From Linanthus parryae (taxonomy: Eukaryota; Streptophyta; Magnoliopsida; Ericales; Polemoniaceae), in NCBI GenBank assembly GCA_023055425.1, contig JALGPY010000006.1, positions 91,733,935 through 91,797,934 on the forward strand: a DNA stretch of 64,000 bases. Reading direction: 5' to 3'. Shown in pieces: positions 22,599 through 34,450 of this stretch. Numbering within the stretch: position 1 is the stretch's first letter; each line of letters opens with the position of its first letter. The notes beneath the pieces were generated by a model. It ran no database searches. It was not told the origin of the DNA and worked only from the letters and a program-made list of their open reading frames with translations. The position numbers and the translations under genes were made by a program.

Positions 22599-24031
22599 TG
22601 TTGGGTTTTGAAGTAGGTAACGCAACAGAATAACAAAAATTAATCCTACTTCAAAGCCCACCACGGATCGTCAGGAGGAGACATCATAACATGATAAGAG
22701 ACATAGTATTGTGTACCTTTTGATTTGTAAGATCACACGAAGAATGATGTCCTCGTCTCTACGGTTGATCCACGTCTAGAGGTGAGATCTATATTCTTCC
22801 TTCAACAAGTGCTAGCTTGAACCGTAGGAAGAGGGAAGAGAAATCAAAGAAACAAGAACAAGAGGAGGGTTCGGCCTCCTCTTTGTGCCGACGAGAAGGG
22901 GGCGGACGGGCCTAGGGGCGTTCGGCCTATAGGTCTTGTCTTGCCCTCTCTTTTGTTCTCTCCCACTCTCTTATGTTATGTCTCAATAACATTCACTTAG
23001 TGGGAAGAAGCTAGAGCCTCCTTTATATACTCCAACAACTCCTTGTTGTTTCCATAAAGGTCCTTCCTAGTTCTCCATGAACTTGGATTAGTCCCTTCCT
23101 TGCAAATTAGTCCTACTAAGTTTGCAAGGTGTTGCACAATGATCCTTCTTTTTATTTAATCATATTAATTAATCCCAAATAAAGTTCTACTCTATTTGAC
23201 GTGTGACCCCATATGTTTCTACTTAGTTGGTAGTAACTTTTACTAACATAGAGCGGTGTCTAGCAACACATCCATGCTACCCAACTAATAGAAATAGTCA
23301 GTGATCCCGACAAATCTCTTGTGCCCAATATCTTATACTGCACTTTCCCTTTGTCTCCATATCCGGATTGGACACGAGACATAAATAGTCACAATCGTAT
23401 ATCCAATCCATAGTTCCTCGATCCTGGGAATATGCTTATGCTAGCAGATAACATCAATATCTCCATATTGATTTATCTGAGTCTGGCCAGACATTTAATA
23501 AGCCTCGTCCCTCGAGTGGCCGTGGATATTTACTCCCATTATGTGGGAGGGAAAAATCCTATCTACATCACTATGATCTCTAAGGTTGCTTCCTATCATG
23601 CCCGATAGCTATCTTTATAATTACCCAGTTAAGGTGTAATGTTTGATAACATCAAAGCACAATATTCCATAACTAGAGTATCTAGTGACTTCAAGTCTAA
23701 GGATTGCAATTATATTAGCACTACGAGAAGCGATTGTGACTTAACATAATCTAATGTATCCTTCTCGTTGTGGGTCAATCCAGTATTTCATTACCCTTAA
23801 TGCATACCCATGTGTTAGACTTGATATCTTCATATCAATCTACCCACATACTAGTCTATATTTAATTGCCCTTTTAATTAATATAGTGGACTAGGGATAT
23901 TTAAGATAAACAACACATTGTATCTAAGAAATTCATTATATTAAATATCACAATATATAATAAATGAATATTCTAGCCAAAACAATGTTCATACTAAATA
24001 TAAGATTGCCTCTAGGGCATCTATTCCAACA
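22599..24031 (-). repeat. COP-D 5' LTR
   Basis: 1433 bp, from TGTTGGGTTTTGAAGT to TCTATTCCAACA on the plus strand. TATATAAAGG (minus strand) at about 23019-23028 is the likely TATA box. It is the same length as the 3' LTR. Confidence 0.92.
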
Positions 24032-24036
24032 ATTAT

Positions 24037-24948
24037 AGTTATGGAGAAACTATCGTGTTTGCCTGGATTGATTTCAAGTACCTAAATTCTTTGCTGGGCA
24101 TATCTGTGAGAACCTAGGGCCTTATGTAGGTGATTGAGTTTCCGGGTATAGACTTTGTTTCATGCATATGATTTTGATTCTATCAATTGAATGTTAGTTT
24201 CATGAACTTGTTGATGATCCTAGTCTATTGACACGATTAGGGTATGATTTGATATTCAACGAAGTTATGGGTTATTTTATGAATCAATTCCTTTCTTGAT
24301 GTTGATATTTATTATTGCTACACGTTCTTGTTATGAGCTTAATCCTTAGTGTGAAAGAAGTGATCAACTGCATACGATAGTTAATTAGATGAGTGCACGG
24401 AAGTGACTTAGCGTAGTAGTGGTGAGAACTTGAACACAATCCCGAATCACCGAGACCGAAAAGGATAGGTGTTAGTATTGTCCTTAGTGGTTAGATTCGG
24501 TAGGTGAGATTCGACTGTTTCGTGCAACGGTGGACCGACATGACCTGTTTTCGTGCAGGTCTTTAGCCTACTAGAATGTACCGGTAGACACATGAGACCT
24601 ATAGGAGATTGTAGTCGAACGAGACGTAGGATGACATGTGACCGACTGGAGATTGTCAGTGCAATTACCCGGATGAAAAAGAATAGGATTAACGTGTTAC
24701 ATAGTTGAACCGGAAATCGTCTACGGCCCTAGGTGATCTAGAGATCGCCTAGTTTCTCCATATTTGTTATTAATAAGAAAAATTACAAAAATATTAGTTC
24801 AGTTGTTAACTTCAATTTTTAAATCAATCAAATCTTTCCTCCTGTTACCGTATTCTAAACTAAATAACTAATTAAATAACCTTAAGTTTTTCCTTGTGGG
24901 ATCGATAACTCGCTATATTACTTGACCGAGTACTTGCGCATATGCGTT
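24037..24948 (+). repeat. GYP-C left (5') LTR, second part
   Basis: It continues the LTR after COP-D and aligns with 28726-29171 and 30594-31050. The sequence next to the primer site is shorter than at the right LTR end, so the exact inner boundary is uncertain by about 20-30 bp. Confidence 0.75.
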
Positions 24949-24957
24949 GCTGGGGAC
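24946..24957 (+). other. GYP-C primer binding site remnant
   Basis: GTTGCTGGGGAC resembles the core of the primer site typical of Athila elements (CGTTGCCGGGGA). The first bases (TGGCGC) seem deleted. Confidence 0.5.
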
Positions 24958-25139
24958 AGCGATATATTGTTTAGTTAGGATTTAGTTTAGAGTACTTTTA
25001 TTTTAGTTTTAACTTTTTTTTATTCTATATCCATGTGCTTCACGGGTGTCTTGTGAGTCAGTTTTTCAGGAAAGCATGAAGCATGTGAAGCGAAAAAGAC
25101 TCATATATCTGGGGTAACCATGAAAAAGAGGACGCATGC

Positions 25140-26215
25140 ATAAGTTGGTGCTATCGATACGGTATTTATCATGACAAAAAAGACTCATCCCGAGTTCATC
25201 CACCCCAGCTCCATCAGCAGCCACAAGAGGATTCAGGGACAACTATTGAGCATTTTTGGGAGATGATAAATTTAAACACAAAGCTAGTAGAGGAATTGGA
25301 GCTCTCAGTGGCAAGGTTATCATATATAAAAGAGAAACAAGATGAGGAAATTCCACACATTGACACTCAAGCTGAGCCTCCATCACCACCACCACCACCA
25401 CCACAAGAAAATGCATCGCAAGCTACAGAAGTGGAAGAAGAGATACCTGAGCTGAGCGAAGAATGCAGTGTTCATGAACTAGTGATGGGCTCTACCACTA
25501 ATGAGGACACAGACTCAGATTCCGACTGGGGTGGACCTGTGTGCCCAAAATGGGAGGACATGCCGTATTTCCAGCCAAAACTGTAGGCGCCCCCACTTCG
25601 TTTGGCTTGAATGGGAAGAAACCGACATTTGGAGCTTGTGGAGTGCTGATGAAGAAACAATGTCCATTCCTATTGAGGTAAAATCCCCAAATCTGATATA
25701 TGAAGAATTCTCCATATCTCATATTAATCAAGTCTGCGATGAGTTTGAAATACTTGTGTATGGAGATTCTTATGGGGGAGAATTTAATCGACCACTTTCA
25801 ATCCAATTGGCCACATTGATGATGATTTTTATGCCATAGTTAAGGAATTGTGAATCACTCAGTGTGGTGATGTGGATGAAGTGCATGAGTTTAATGAAGA
25901 GCATATAGCATCAAGGAGGTACTACTGGGATGAATTTATGGAGAATGATGCATGTGAGCCCAGTGGTACTTTGTGGAAGTTAATTAAGAAGATCAACTGC
26001 AAAATGAAAGGAGTTAGCTTCCACAACTCTCCACCATCGTCACAGCACATGGGTGATTTTAAAAGGAGAATCATGGAAAAGAGATGGTGGAAGAAGAAGA
26101 AGTGGAGGGATAAAGCAATCTCCACTTTCCTTTTTTCGGTTGTGGTAACCGGGTTGGGTCGTCGACCTTAAATTACAAGCGCTGCTTGGGAGGCAACCCA
26201 ATGTAGAGCATGATG
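25140..26215 (+). pseudogene. GYP-C internal coding-like region of unknown function
   Basis: Three overlapping open stretches follow one another. The first (from about 25170; Met at 25263) is a helical acidic segment with VEELELSVARLSYIKEKQDE, a proline run, Glu/Asp-rich repeats and PVCPKWEDMPYFQPKL. The second, in another frame (to about 25839), has WEETDIWSLWSADEE and NQVCDEFEILVYGDSYGG. The third (25872-26171) has EEHIASRRYYWDEFMENDAC and a basic end, then the GLGRRP junction at 26152-26170 that also ends the GYP-E remnant. No RT, integrase or retropepsin motif is present. The first part could be a gag C terminus; the rest is not recognised. Confidence 0.5.
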
Positions 26216-27928
26216 CTATTTTTTCTGTTTTTTCTTTTAGTTCTCCATATATGGTTTTGAGGGGTGAGAGAGAGAGAGATGTTTTAATTCTTCCAATCAC
26301 TGTGCAGGGACACAGGTACATAAGACGCTCCGGGTTCCCGTTCTTGATGCGCGCGATAGAGAATGTTGAGTAGGCGCATCAAAATCCGGACGCGAGGTGA
26401 GAATTTTCCGGAAAGTGTCAACGGTCCACAAGACCCTTCTTGTTTCAGTTCGCGGCAACAGTTCCCATGTAGGTCTAGGCACCACAGGTATCTATAACTC
26501 TATCTGTTCTACATTTTGAGCGATAATTGTGTAGATACACCGCCAACACATTTAATCAAGGACACCTCCTAATTGATCTATAAATTCGTTAAGGAAAACG
26601 AATCACCTAGTGTTTACTTTTACTAGCCATGATTTGTCTTGCATTAATCCTTGTCACATGAGGTTGGTATAGTACTGTGTTAATGTGGTTTTGTGTAGAA
26701 TGGTGTTTCACTGTTATATTGTGATAGTTTTAAATTTCTGCATAGTTTTGGACTTTTACTTTATTGAGTCCCCTACCCAATCATTTTGATTAGTCGAGTT
26801 GGTCAAAAGCATACAGAGTCTAGGAAAATATGAGAAAAATGAAAAAAATAGTGAAAAAACAAAAATCCATAAAAATTTAATCTTTTTGAGTTGGGCAATT
26901 AATGAAGCTTGAAGCCTGAGAGAGTTCGGAAAAAGAGTCTCAATGAATAGGAAGCACCGTAGTGGGGACAACCTTAATTTTTAGTATCATGCGCACCAGT
27001 TTCACGAAAGGAAGTCCCAGGTATTCGGGAAAAAGTGAAAAGCAGACGAGGGCATACCTTTAGTTCCTTTAGTGTGCTAGGAGGATATGGTCTTTGGGGT
27101 AGTTTAATAGTCTATTTTTAGTGGAAACTTGTGGCCTCTTGAAGTCTGGGGTGGACTTTCATGTAGAGTTGGTTTCATGTGGTGCGCTGCTTTATGCCTA
27201 AGTGAAGTTAGGGAGTGTACACCACCATCCCTTACGGCGGTTTCAAGAGCTAACCGAAAAAGCCCACACATAGTTTCTCTAACTGCATGACAGAAGATAA
27301 AAAGAAGAGAATGAAAAAAAAAAATCAAAATCTTCTCTTGGACTAGATACGGTGAATAGCCTAATGTGCACCCGTTCGAAAGGGGGATTCAGATTCAAAC
27401 AAATTAGAGCATCTAAGGAAAGTTAAAGTCAAGTCGTAGTACAAGGAGTTGTGTCTCCAGTCATTGGGACAATTTGCATTCAATGAAATAATGGTTAAGA
27501 GGGTCTAAAAACCTCATATAACTTGGCGACGAAGGACTTCCATAGGACTAAGGGTGCTAGACCCTCAAAGCTAAAGGGCATGCCCGCATCATGGATTGAG
27601 TTTCATGAATGTTTGGACCCTTTAGTGAACTTGTGCGCATGATCATTGTATTTTCATTTCCTTCCTGCGGTTGTGTGAATTGCAAAAGAGACTTGTGAGA
27701 GCTTGATGATTTTGGTTAGTGATAGTGAGATTGCCCATCTCAAATGAAAAAGAAAATGCATGCGTTTTTTCATTCTTGCATTGTTTAAAATCGAGTTGCA
27801 CTCTGTATAGTCATGTAGATTGCATTGGGTGTGTGTTGTTTGTGTGACATGACTAGTGGAGTTGTATGCAATTTGGTGGATTGAAAACGTAGTGTGAAGA
27901 TTATTTTTGCTCGGGACGCGCAAAAAGG
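26216..27928. other. GYP-C 3' non-coding region
   Basis: No coding region recognised between the end of the coding-like part and the right LTR. A CT/GA-rich stretch (GAGAGAGAGAGA at about 26268) and AT-rich DNA. Long 3' non-coding parts occur in Athila elements. Confidence 0.5.
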
Positions 27929-27943
27929 TAGTGCGGGGGATTT
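27929..27943 (+). other. GYP-C polypurine tract
   Basis: GGTAGTGCGGGGGATT directly precedes the right LTR start TGATAACTC at 27944. Confidence 0.7.
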
Positions 27944-30900
27944 GATAACTCTCTATTAGATTTATATTTCTTACACGATTTACTATCGTTTTGTGTGATT
28001 TCCGGGGAAAATACATGAGAAATAGGTGATGATCTTACAAAAATTGTGAAGAATGAGCTTATTGTGCTTTATTGTTAGTCCGGGCGTTCCTATGCATATT
28101 TTGATGTTATTTTTCAAATATAATCGATTGGTATGGTTCTTCATGACAGGATCGGATGCCAAATGATTGCTAGGAGGCATGAAACGAACTTCGGAACAAA
28201 GCAAGCTCAATAGGAAGCAAGGGAAGAAAAGTTGAAGGAGCACAAGTGACCAGCCTTCACTATTTTGATGACATCTTGAGTTATACAAAGAATTTTGGAG
28301 TAAAACTAGTGCCAAATGAAATCAGACTCAAAGAGCTTTCCAACGGTAAGTGACGAAACTAAAAGAGAGATCGGACGAAGAAGTTGTGGTCCGTTGAAGT
28401 TGGGAGACAAAAAGATGGCCGAGAGCTAACCTTCTGGTGGTCGTACGACCAGTATGACTTGTAGTACGACCAGTCTGACGACCAGAACACAATATGTGGG
28501 TTTAAGTGCAATTTTGGACACTTTTGACGGGATTTTTCCTAGAGGGGAGTAATATACGACCTAGGGGACTACTCTAAATCATTCACGTATCTTTGAGGAA
28601 AAAGGAGATGCAAGGAGAAGGAGGACGCAAGGAAGAAGAGGAGACGAAGGCCAAGACCTCCATTGAGGATCTAGGGTTTGAGTTTTCTTTCTTCTTCTTT
28701 CTCTCTCAATCTTGTTATGAAGAAACTATCGTGTTTGGCTAGATTGATTTCAATTAGCTAAATTCTTTGCTAGGCATCTCTATGAGAGCCTAGGGTATTA
28801 TGTAAACGAATGAATTTCCGGGTTTAAACTTTGTTTCATGCGTATGATTTTGATTCTATAAATTGAATTTTAGTTTCTTGAACTTTTTGATGATCCTAGT
28901 CTATTGACATAGTTAGGGTAAGATTTTGATATTCAAAAAAACTAGGTGTTATTTTCTGAATCAATTCCTTGCTTAATGTTGATATTTATTCTTGTTACAT
29001 GTTCTTGTTCCGAGCTTAATCATTAGTGTGAAAGAAGTGATCAACTGGACACGCTAGTTAATTAGATGAGTAAACGAAAGTGACTTAGCGTAATAGTGGT
29101 GAGAACTTGAACACAATCCCGAATTGCCGAGACCAAAAAGGACAAGTGTTAGGATTGTCCTTAGTGGGTAGTGTAGGGTTTTGATTCATGGATGCGCAAC
29201 GGAAACAAAAATAACCATGCAAAACCCTCCAAGGATCACAAGTCAAGAATCATAACGATTGTAAGGGAAGAAATCAACAAAACACCTTAGGGTTCTCCTT
29301 TGATGACTTCAAACGCGAATTGTGTCACGTTCTCTATGGTTGATCCACGCCTAGAGTTGATCCTAGATCTCCCAAGTCCTTGGTGCTAGCCCGGAAGAGG
29401 AAGAAGAAATCACGCAAAACGAGACCCAAAAGGAGGGTCTCGACCTCCTTTGTGGCCGACGGGATGGGCGGCGGCAAGAGGGGCGGTCGGCTCCTCTTGT
29501 TGCTTGCTCTCTCTCCTTTTGTTCTCTCCCACTCTTTGTTATGTTCAATAATGAGCATAAGTTATGTGGGAAGGAAGGAAGGAAGGTCCTTTATATAGTC
29601 CAACAACTCCTTGCCAACTACCTAAAGGACTTATTCTAGTCCTACTAGAATTCAATTTAGTCCCTTCCTTGCAAATTAGTCCCTACTAAGTTTGCAAGGT
29701 TTTGCAAAGTGATCCTTCTAATTAATTAATCCAATTAATTAATTCCCAAATCTAGTTCAACTCTATATAGCGTGTGACCCCATATGTTCTATCTAGTTGG
29801 TAGCAACTATTTGCTAATATGGAGCGGTTTCTAGCAAAACATCCATTCTAGCCAACTAATAGAATAGTCATCTTGACAACCTTTGAACAAGTAATTGTCT
29901 CATCCCTTTGTCTCTATATCCGGATTGGACACGAGACATACAAGTCACACTCGTATATCCAATCCACAGTTTCTCGATCCATGGGAATAGCCTTATTCGT
30001 GCAAATAACATCAATATCCCATATTGATTTATTTGAGTCTGGCCAGACATTCTATAAGCACTATCCCTCGAGTGGCCTAGGATATTTGCTCCCGTTATGT
30101 GGGAGGGACAAATTCTATCTACGTCCACTACGATCTCTAAGCTTGCTTCTTATTGTATCCAGTACACGCCTTTATAACTACCCAGTTACGGTGTAGCGTT
30201 TAACGCTACCAAAATCACAATAATCCACAACTAGAATATCTAGTGACTTCAAGTCTAAGGATGACAATACCTTTGCACCGCGAGAAGCGCTTGTGACTCA
30301 ACATAACATGTATGTAGCCTTCTCGGAGATGGGTCAATCCAGTGCAACATTCCCTAATGCACACCTATGTGTTGAATCATGATATCTCCATATCAATCCA
30401 ACCCCATACTAGTCTATAGATGATTGTCCCATTAATCATTATACTGGACTAGGGATATTCAAGATAAACAACACAGTTGAAAACCTAAGGACTTCATGAT
30501 ATTAAATATCCAATAAATAATAAATGAATTTCTAGCCACAAATAAATTCATACTAAACTAGATTGCCTCTAGGGCATCTATTCCAACAGGTAGATACGGT
30601 AGGTGAGATTCGACTATTTCGTGGAACGGTGGACGGACAAGACCCATTGTCCTGCAGGTCGTTAGCCTAATAGAATGAACCGGTAGGCACATGAGACCGG
30701 TAGGAGATTGTAGACAACCGAGACGTAGGATGACATGAGACTGACAGGAGATTGTCAGTGCAATTACCCGGATTAACTAAATTAGGATTCACGTGTTACA
30801 TAGCTGAACCGGAAATCGTCTATGGCCCTAGGTGATCTAGAGATCGCCTAGTTTCTCCATATCTGTTTATTAATAAAAAATACAAAAATATTAGTTCAGT

Positions 30901-31075
30901 TGTTCATTTAAAATTTTAAATTAATCAAATCTTTCCTCGCGTTACCGTATTCTAAACTAAATGAATAATTAAATAATATCAAGTTTCTCCTCGTGGGATC
31001 GATAACTCGGGGTTGAAATACCTCCCGAATATTACTTGATCGAGCACTATGCATTCGCGTTAAGAAATCGCGTCA
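27944..31075 (+). repeat. GYP-C right (3') LTR, interrupted by a solo LTR
   Basis: Runs from TGATAACTCTC to AAATCGCGTCA. Without the Angela solo LTR and its duplicated target it is about 1.7 kb; the left LTR is about 1.63 kb and the main difference is an extra segment at about 28.40-28.47 kb containing the palindrome GGTCGTACGACC. The two LTRs differ at many sites, so GYP-C is older than COP-D. Confidence 0.85.
29172..30588 (-). mobile_element. Solo LTR of an Angela-type copia element
   Basis: A 1417-bp LTR from TGTAGGGTTTTGATTC to ATCTATTCCAACA with a perfect 5-bp target duplication GGTAG (29167-29171, 30589-30593) and no internal region. It is related along its length to the COP-D LTRs (for example CTAGGGCATCTATTCCAACA, TTATGTGGGAGGGACAAAT) and lies in the same orientation. 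TATATAAAGG (minus strand) lies at about 29588-29597. A solo LTR arises by recombination between the two LTRs of one element. Confidence 0.92.
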
Positions 31076-31080
31076 CAGAC

Positions 31081-31155
31081 GCACTCGCCACACTGGTGTC
31101 CAAAGTCTCAGAGGAAAAATTCCCTGCTCGATGATAAATCCTTCAAAAGAGTTAT
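31081..31155 (+). pseudogene. GYP-B archaeal-type RNase H, C-terminal part
   Basis: The sequence after GYP-C reads DALATLVSKVSEEKFPAR and then stops, which is the end of the second RNase H begun at 14578. The join at CAGAC is in frame. Nothing further of GYP-B (integrase, LTR) was recognised. Confidence 0.75.
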
Positions 31156-31169
31156 CCTAAGTACATGAA

Positions 31170-32230
31170 AAAATGTTCTTTGTGTGTGTGTGTTCGGTGC
31201 AGAGTGACGAATTTCATGCTTAATTCGGAAGAAAATGAGATTTTGGATGTTTTGAGCTTACATGTACAATTCGGGCGTTTCTTGCATGGTGTTACGTAAT
31301 ATTTGCACGATCTTATTACAATTTATCTTCACGGTAGTATTCGTGTTGTGTTTGACAAGAATTATGCATGCAGGAATCAAGTAGAGAGAAGAAAAGAGCT
31401 CCGAAATAGAAGAAAAAGGCGAATTTGGCGTATTTTGGATATTTTCATGAAAATTAGGCAATAATTGAGAAAAGTAGAAAATTTTCCGAAAACACGATTT
31501 CTCTACATGGATGAAGTCGACGCCGCGAAAGGACTCCAATGGTGTAAAAATCACATTCATCGGAGTTCGGGATCAAAATTCGGGTCCTTATTTGCTTTTA
31601 AAAAAAGCTTATTTACTTTTCCACGATAAGTAAACGTACGTTTACATTAAAGTAAAAATACAGTCACTTTTACTTAGAAAAATTTCAAGAAGTGAACCTG
31701 GAGGAGGCTTCTGGCTGAAAGTACAAGTGAACGTATGTTTACCTTGGAGATCATGGAGGGGCTTTTGGGGTTTTTTTTTTTGTTATTTTGCAATAGTTAG
31801 TGATGAGGATCGACCCAAAACTATTAAAACGACAGGGAACATTTTTTTGAGGAGAAAGACGTTGGAGACAAGGCTTGGGAGCTTGGATCTTGCTTGGAGA
31901 TTGAAGATTACGCGTTTGACTCTCTTTCTCTTCTTTTCTTTGTTTTTATTCATGATCACACAAACTCTTGCTATTGTGATCATGAGTATGTCTATCTAAG
32001 TTAATATTCGGGATTCTCCATGTAAGCTAGGGTTTGAAGCTATTTTTGGCAAATAATGACTGTGATTCATGTTTGAATGACTTAATAGATGATGAACTAT
32101 GTTTGCTATGTTTAATCCATGTTCTTATTCTATCTTTGTATCATTTGGCCATCAATATGAAGATCATAGGCAATACGTTAGTGAATGCAACGAACTGCTC
32201 GGGTAATTGAATTAAGCACGTAGTCGCCAT
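31170..32230 (+). repeat. GYP-E LTR/leader remnant
   Basis: Non-coding sequence with Athila-LTR character (for example the AGGGTTTGAAGCTATTTTTG area at about 32030) precedes the gag remnant. No opposite LTR was found, so boundaries and identity are tentative. It holds a short GT run at about 31183. Confidence 0.4.
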
Positions 32231-32239
32231 TTAGAGAAA

Positions 32240-33110
32240 TCAACCATTGACCATGTATTTTAATGCATTGGATAGGGAAATTGCGAATGAGTCGGATATG
32301 CTAGCTAATGGTAACTTTATGGGAATGGGAGAACAAAGAGCTCAAGACCTGCTGAATAATGTGGTCAAACGAGAGACTACGAGAGTTGACACTCATAGGG
32401 CATAAAAAAAAGTTACCATGCTTTGGCTACTCGCATGGACTAGAGCAACAGTTGGCTCTTATGACTGTAGGATTTAATCACATAAACCCAAGTGCACATG
32501 TGAAGTGTATAGGAGAGCGGCTCAGATGAAGACCAGTGTAATGGTTGTGGCATTGAAGATGTGAATTATTTGGGACCTCCTTGACAGCAACAAGTGTGGG
32601 GGTACCAGAACAACGCTGGCAATCAGCCTAACTAGTATGCACAGCAGTCCAATCCCCCCATACAGGCACAACATAAATAGCAGAATCCGAATATCTATGG
32701 AATATTGACAACGATTGTCATCGAGCAGGATCGAATGGATGAGAATCTTGACAAAATGGACATGAGGTTGGTAGCAACAGAGGCCATGGTGAAAAATCAT
32801 GAAACGCAGATGAGCCATATGGCATCTCAGCTTACCAAATTTCCACCGGATATGCTTCTTGCAAATTATATTGTTCCTACTGGCAGTTATAGCTATTACT
32901 ACTCGCAATAGCGTGACTACTCAGGATCCTCTATATGCTAGCAATGCGAGAGCTGAAGCTACAAAAGTCAAAGAGAAAGAATTGGGTGAAGAAGTTCCCA
33001 ATGCCGTGAGTCCTCAATCAAATGAAAAAGTTGAGAAGAAAGAAGAGCCCAATAACACTCAAAATCCAGCTAATTATGTGTCAGATGTGCCATATCCGGC
33101 GGCATAGAGA
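32240..33110 (+). pseudogene. GYP-E Athila gag remnant
   Basis: Gag blocks appear in several frames: FNALDREIANESDMLANGNF and MGEQRAQDLLNNVVKRET (32250-32405), a degenerate Cys motif QCNGCGIEDVNYLG (about 32535-32576), NNAGNQPN and a helical segment with EWMRIL/DENLDKMDMRLVATEAM and METQMSHMASQLTKF-like sequence to 32911, then an acidic linker. The order matches the C-terminal half of Athila gag. Stops and shifts throughout. Confidence 0.75.
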
Positions 33111-33139
33111 AGAACGATAAAGAACACTATGGGAGATTT

Positions 33140-33760
33140 TTGGAGCTATTCAGACAGCTTCATATCAACATCCCATTAGTGGAAGCACTTTCTCAAATGC
33201 CCAAGTACCACGACGAAGTTAACAAAGACATGTCGCACAGTCATGCAGCGAGATATTCCCAAGATGAGAGATTCATGCAGTATCATCTTAGGATTCACTC
33301 ATGGGAGTGGATATCATACGCATGGTCTTTGTAATTTGGGCGCGAGTATATCATGCCATTGTCCTATTTCAGAGATTGGGCATTGGTGTGCCAACTCCAA
33401 GTAGAATGGGTTTGCAACTGGCAGACAGTTCTATTGTTAGAACGAGTGGTGTGATTGAGAACTTGCTTGTCAAAGTGGGTGTATTCATCTTCCCATATGA
33501 CTTTGTGATAGTGGACATCAAGGAGGATCGTGAGGTTCCACTCATCTATAGAAGACTGCTTTTGAAGACAATGCACGCAAATGTGGATCCAGAGACCGAG
33601 GAGCTTACTATCAAAGCTCTAGATTCATCACTTGTGTTCAAGGAATTTGTTCTGGTAAAAGGGAAGAATAAGTTCGCGATGATCAAGTTTAGAGAGAAAT
33701 GTGTGGATCCTACTCCTAGGTTGTCTACTGTTTTCCAACCTGATCCAACCGAAGCATAGA
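33140..33760 (+). pseudogene. GYP-E Athila retropepsin
   Basis: FRQLHINIPLVEALSQMPKY (about 33149) is the conserved pre-protease block of Athila. The protease follows: RLGIGVPTPSRMGLQLADSS, VKVGVFIFPYDFVIVDI and DREVPLIYRRLLLKT. The catalytic loop, expected as CDLGAS, reads CNLGAS in a shifted frame at about 33330-33350, so the catalytic Asp is Asn and the frame is broken. Confidence 0.78.
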
Positions 33761-34450
33761 AGAAGCCCAATATCGTGAGTGAACATGATGTGGTGCAAAA
33801 GATCAAGATCAAGTAATTCAAGGAGGAGGCACGTCGTGCAAGGCCACCTTAACATATTTGAGATAACTGGGTCGGGTCGTCGACCTTAAATTACAAGGCG
33901 TTTGTTGGGAGGCGACCCAATGTATTGACTGTTTAATTTAGGGACTGCATTTTTAATACAGCTGTGTTGTGTTTTTATTATATTTTGTGGAAAGATGAGA
34001 GCGAGGGACTAATGGTGATTTCCAAGTCACATATTTGAGCATGTTATGAGAGAATCTACCCCGGTGTGCCATGGCACACATGACCTTCTTAGGGATTTGT
34101 GCATTCGAGTTGGGGATTTTCCAGACATAGGTGCTAGAAGAAGAGGGCAGTCGCCCCCGGTGTGTGAGTAAACACTAACTATACGGAGGTGGCACACCAA
34201 TGGTGATTAGGGAGTGCTTGGAAGGAATTTTGTTCCCTCCCTTGAGAGATTGTGAGTATTTCTTCCCTTTGTCTAGATTTGTGTTCAATTTTATTATATA
34301 TGTCATGCTCCATCTCATCTACTGACCTATGCATTTGCATGCTGAGTCTTTTGTTTGATCTCTAAATTCGTTGTGGACAACGAAACATCCAATGTGGGGG
34401 TGGTTTATCTTTTTTCTAGCCAGTTGTGTCTTGCATAGCCAATTACAATG
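33761..34450 (+). other. GYP-E 3' region with Athila-type end motif
   Basis: GTCGGGTCGTCGACCTTAAA at about 33872-33891 and GGGAGGCGACCCAATGT at about 33907 match the sequence after the GYP-C coding region (about 26155-26205). RT, RNase H and integrase are missing between protease and this motif, so a large internal deletion took place. GTGGGGGTGG-type purine tracts at about 34395 and 34453 resemble polypurine tracts. No LTR follows. Confidence 0.55.

Larger units (their letters stand above)
15571..24031 (-). mobile_element. COP-D: Angela/BARE-type copia retrotransposon, nearly full length
   Basis: Two 1433-bp LTRs (15571-17003 and 22599-24031), a perfect 5-bp target duplication ATTAT (15566-15570, 24032-24036), initiator-Met primer site, purine tract, and gag, protease, integrase, RT and RNase H in copia order on the minus strand. 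On that strand the LTR begins TGTTGGAATAGATGCCCTAG, like the known start of BARE-1/Angela LTRs. Stops and frameshifts in gag, protease and RT prevent a full polyprotein. The first 120 LTR bases differ at five positions, so insertion is not very recent. Confidence 0.92.
14852..31075 (+). mobile_element. GYP-C: Athila-like non-autonomous LTR element
   Basis: Both LTRs start TGATAACTCTCTATTA (14852 and 27944). The target duplication CAGAC flanks the element (14847-14851, 31076-31080) and restores the reading frame of the host RNase H. The internal region (about 24949-27943) is only about 3 kb, has an Athila-style primer site and purine tract, and lacks recognisable RT, RNase H or integrase. The left LTR holds COP-D and the right LTR an Angela solo LTR. 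The Athila label rests on the primer site, the LTR ends and the 3' motif shared with GYP-E. Confidence 0.85.
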
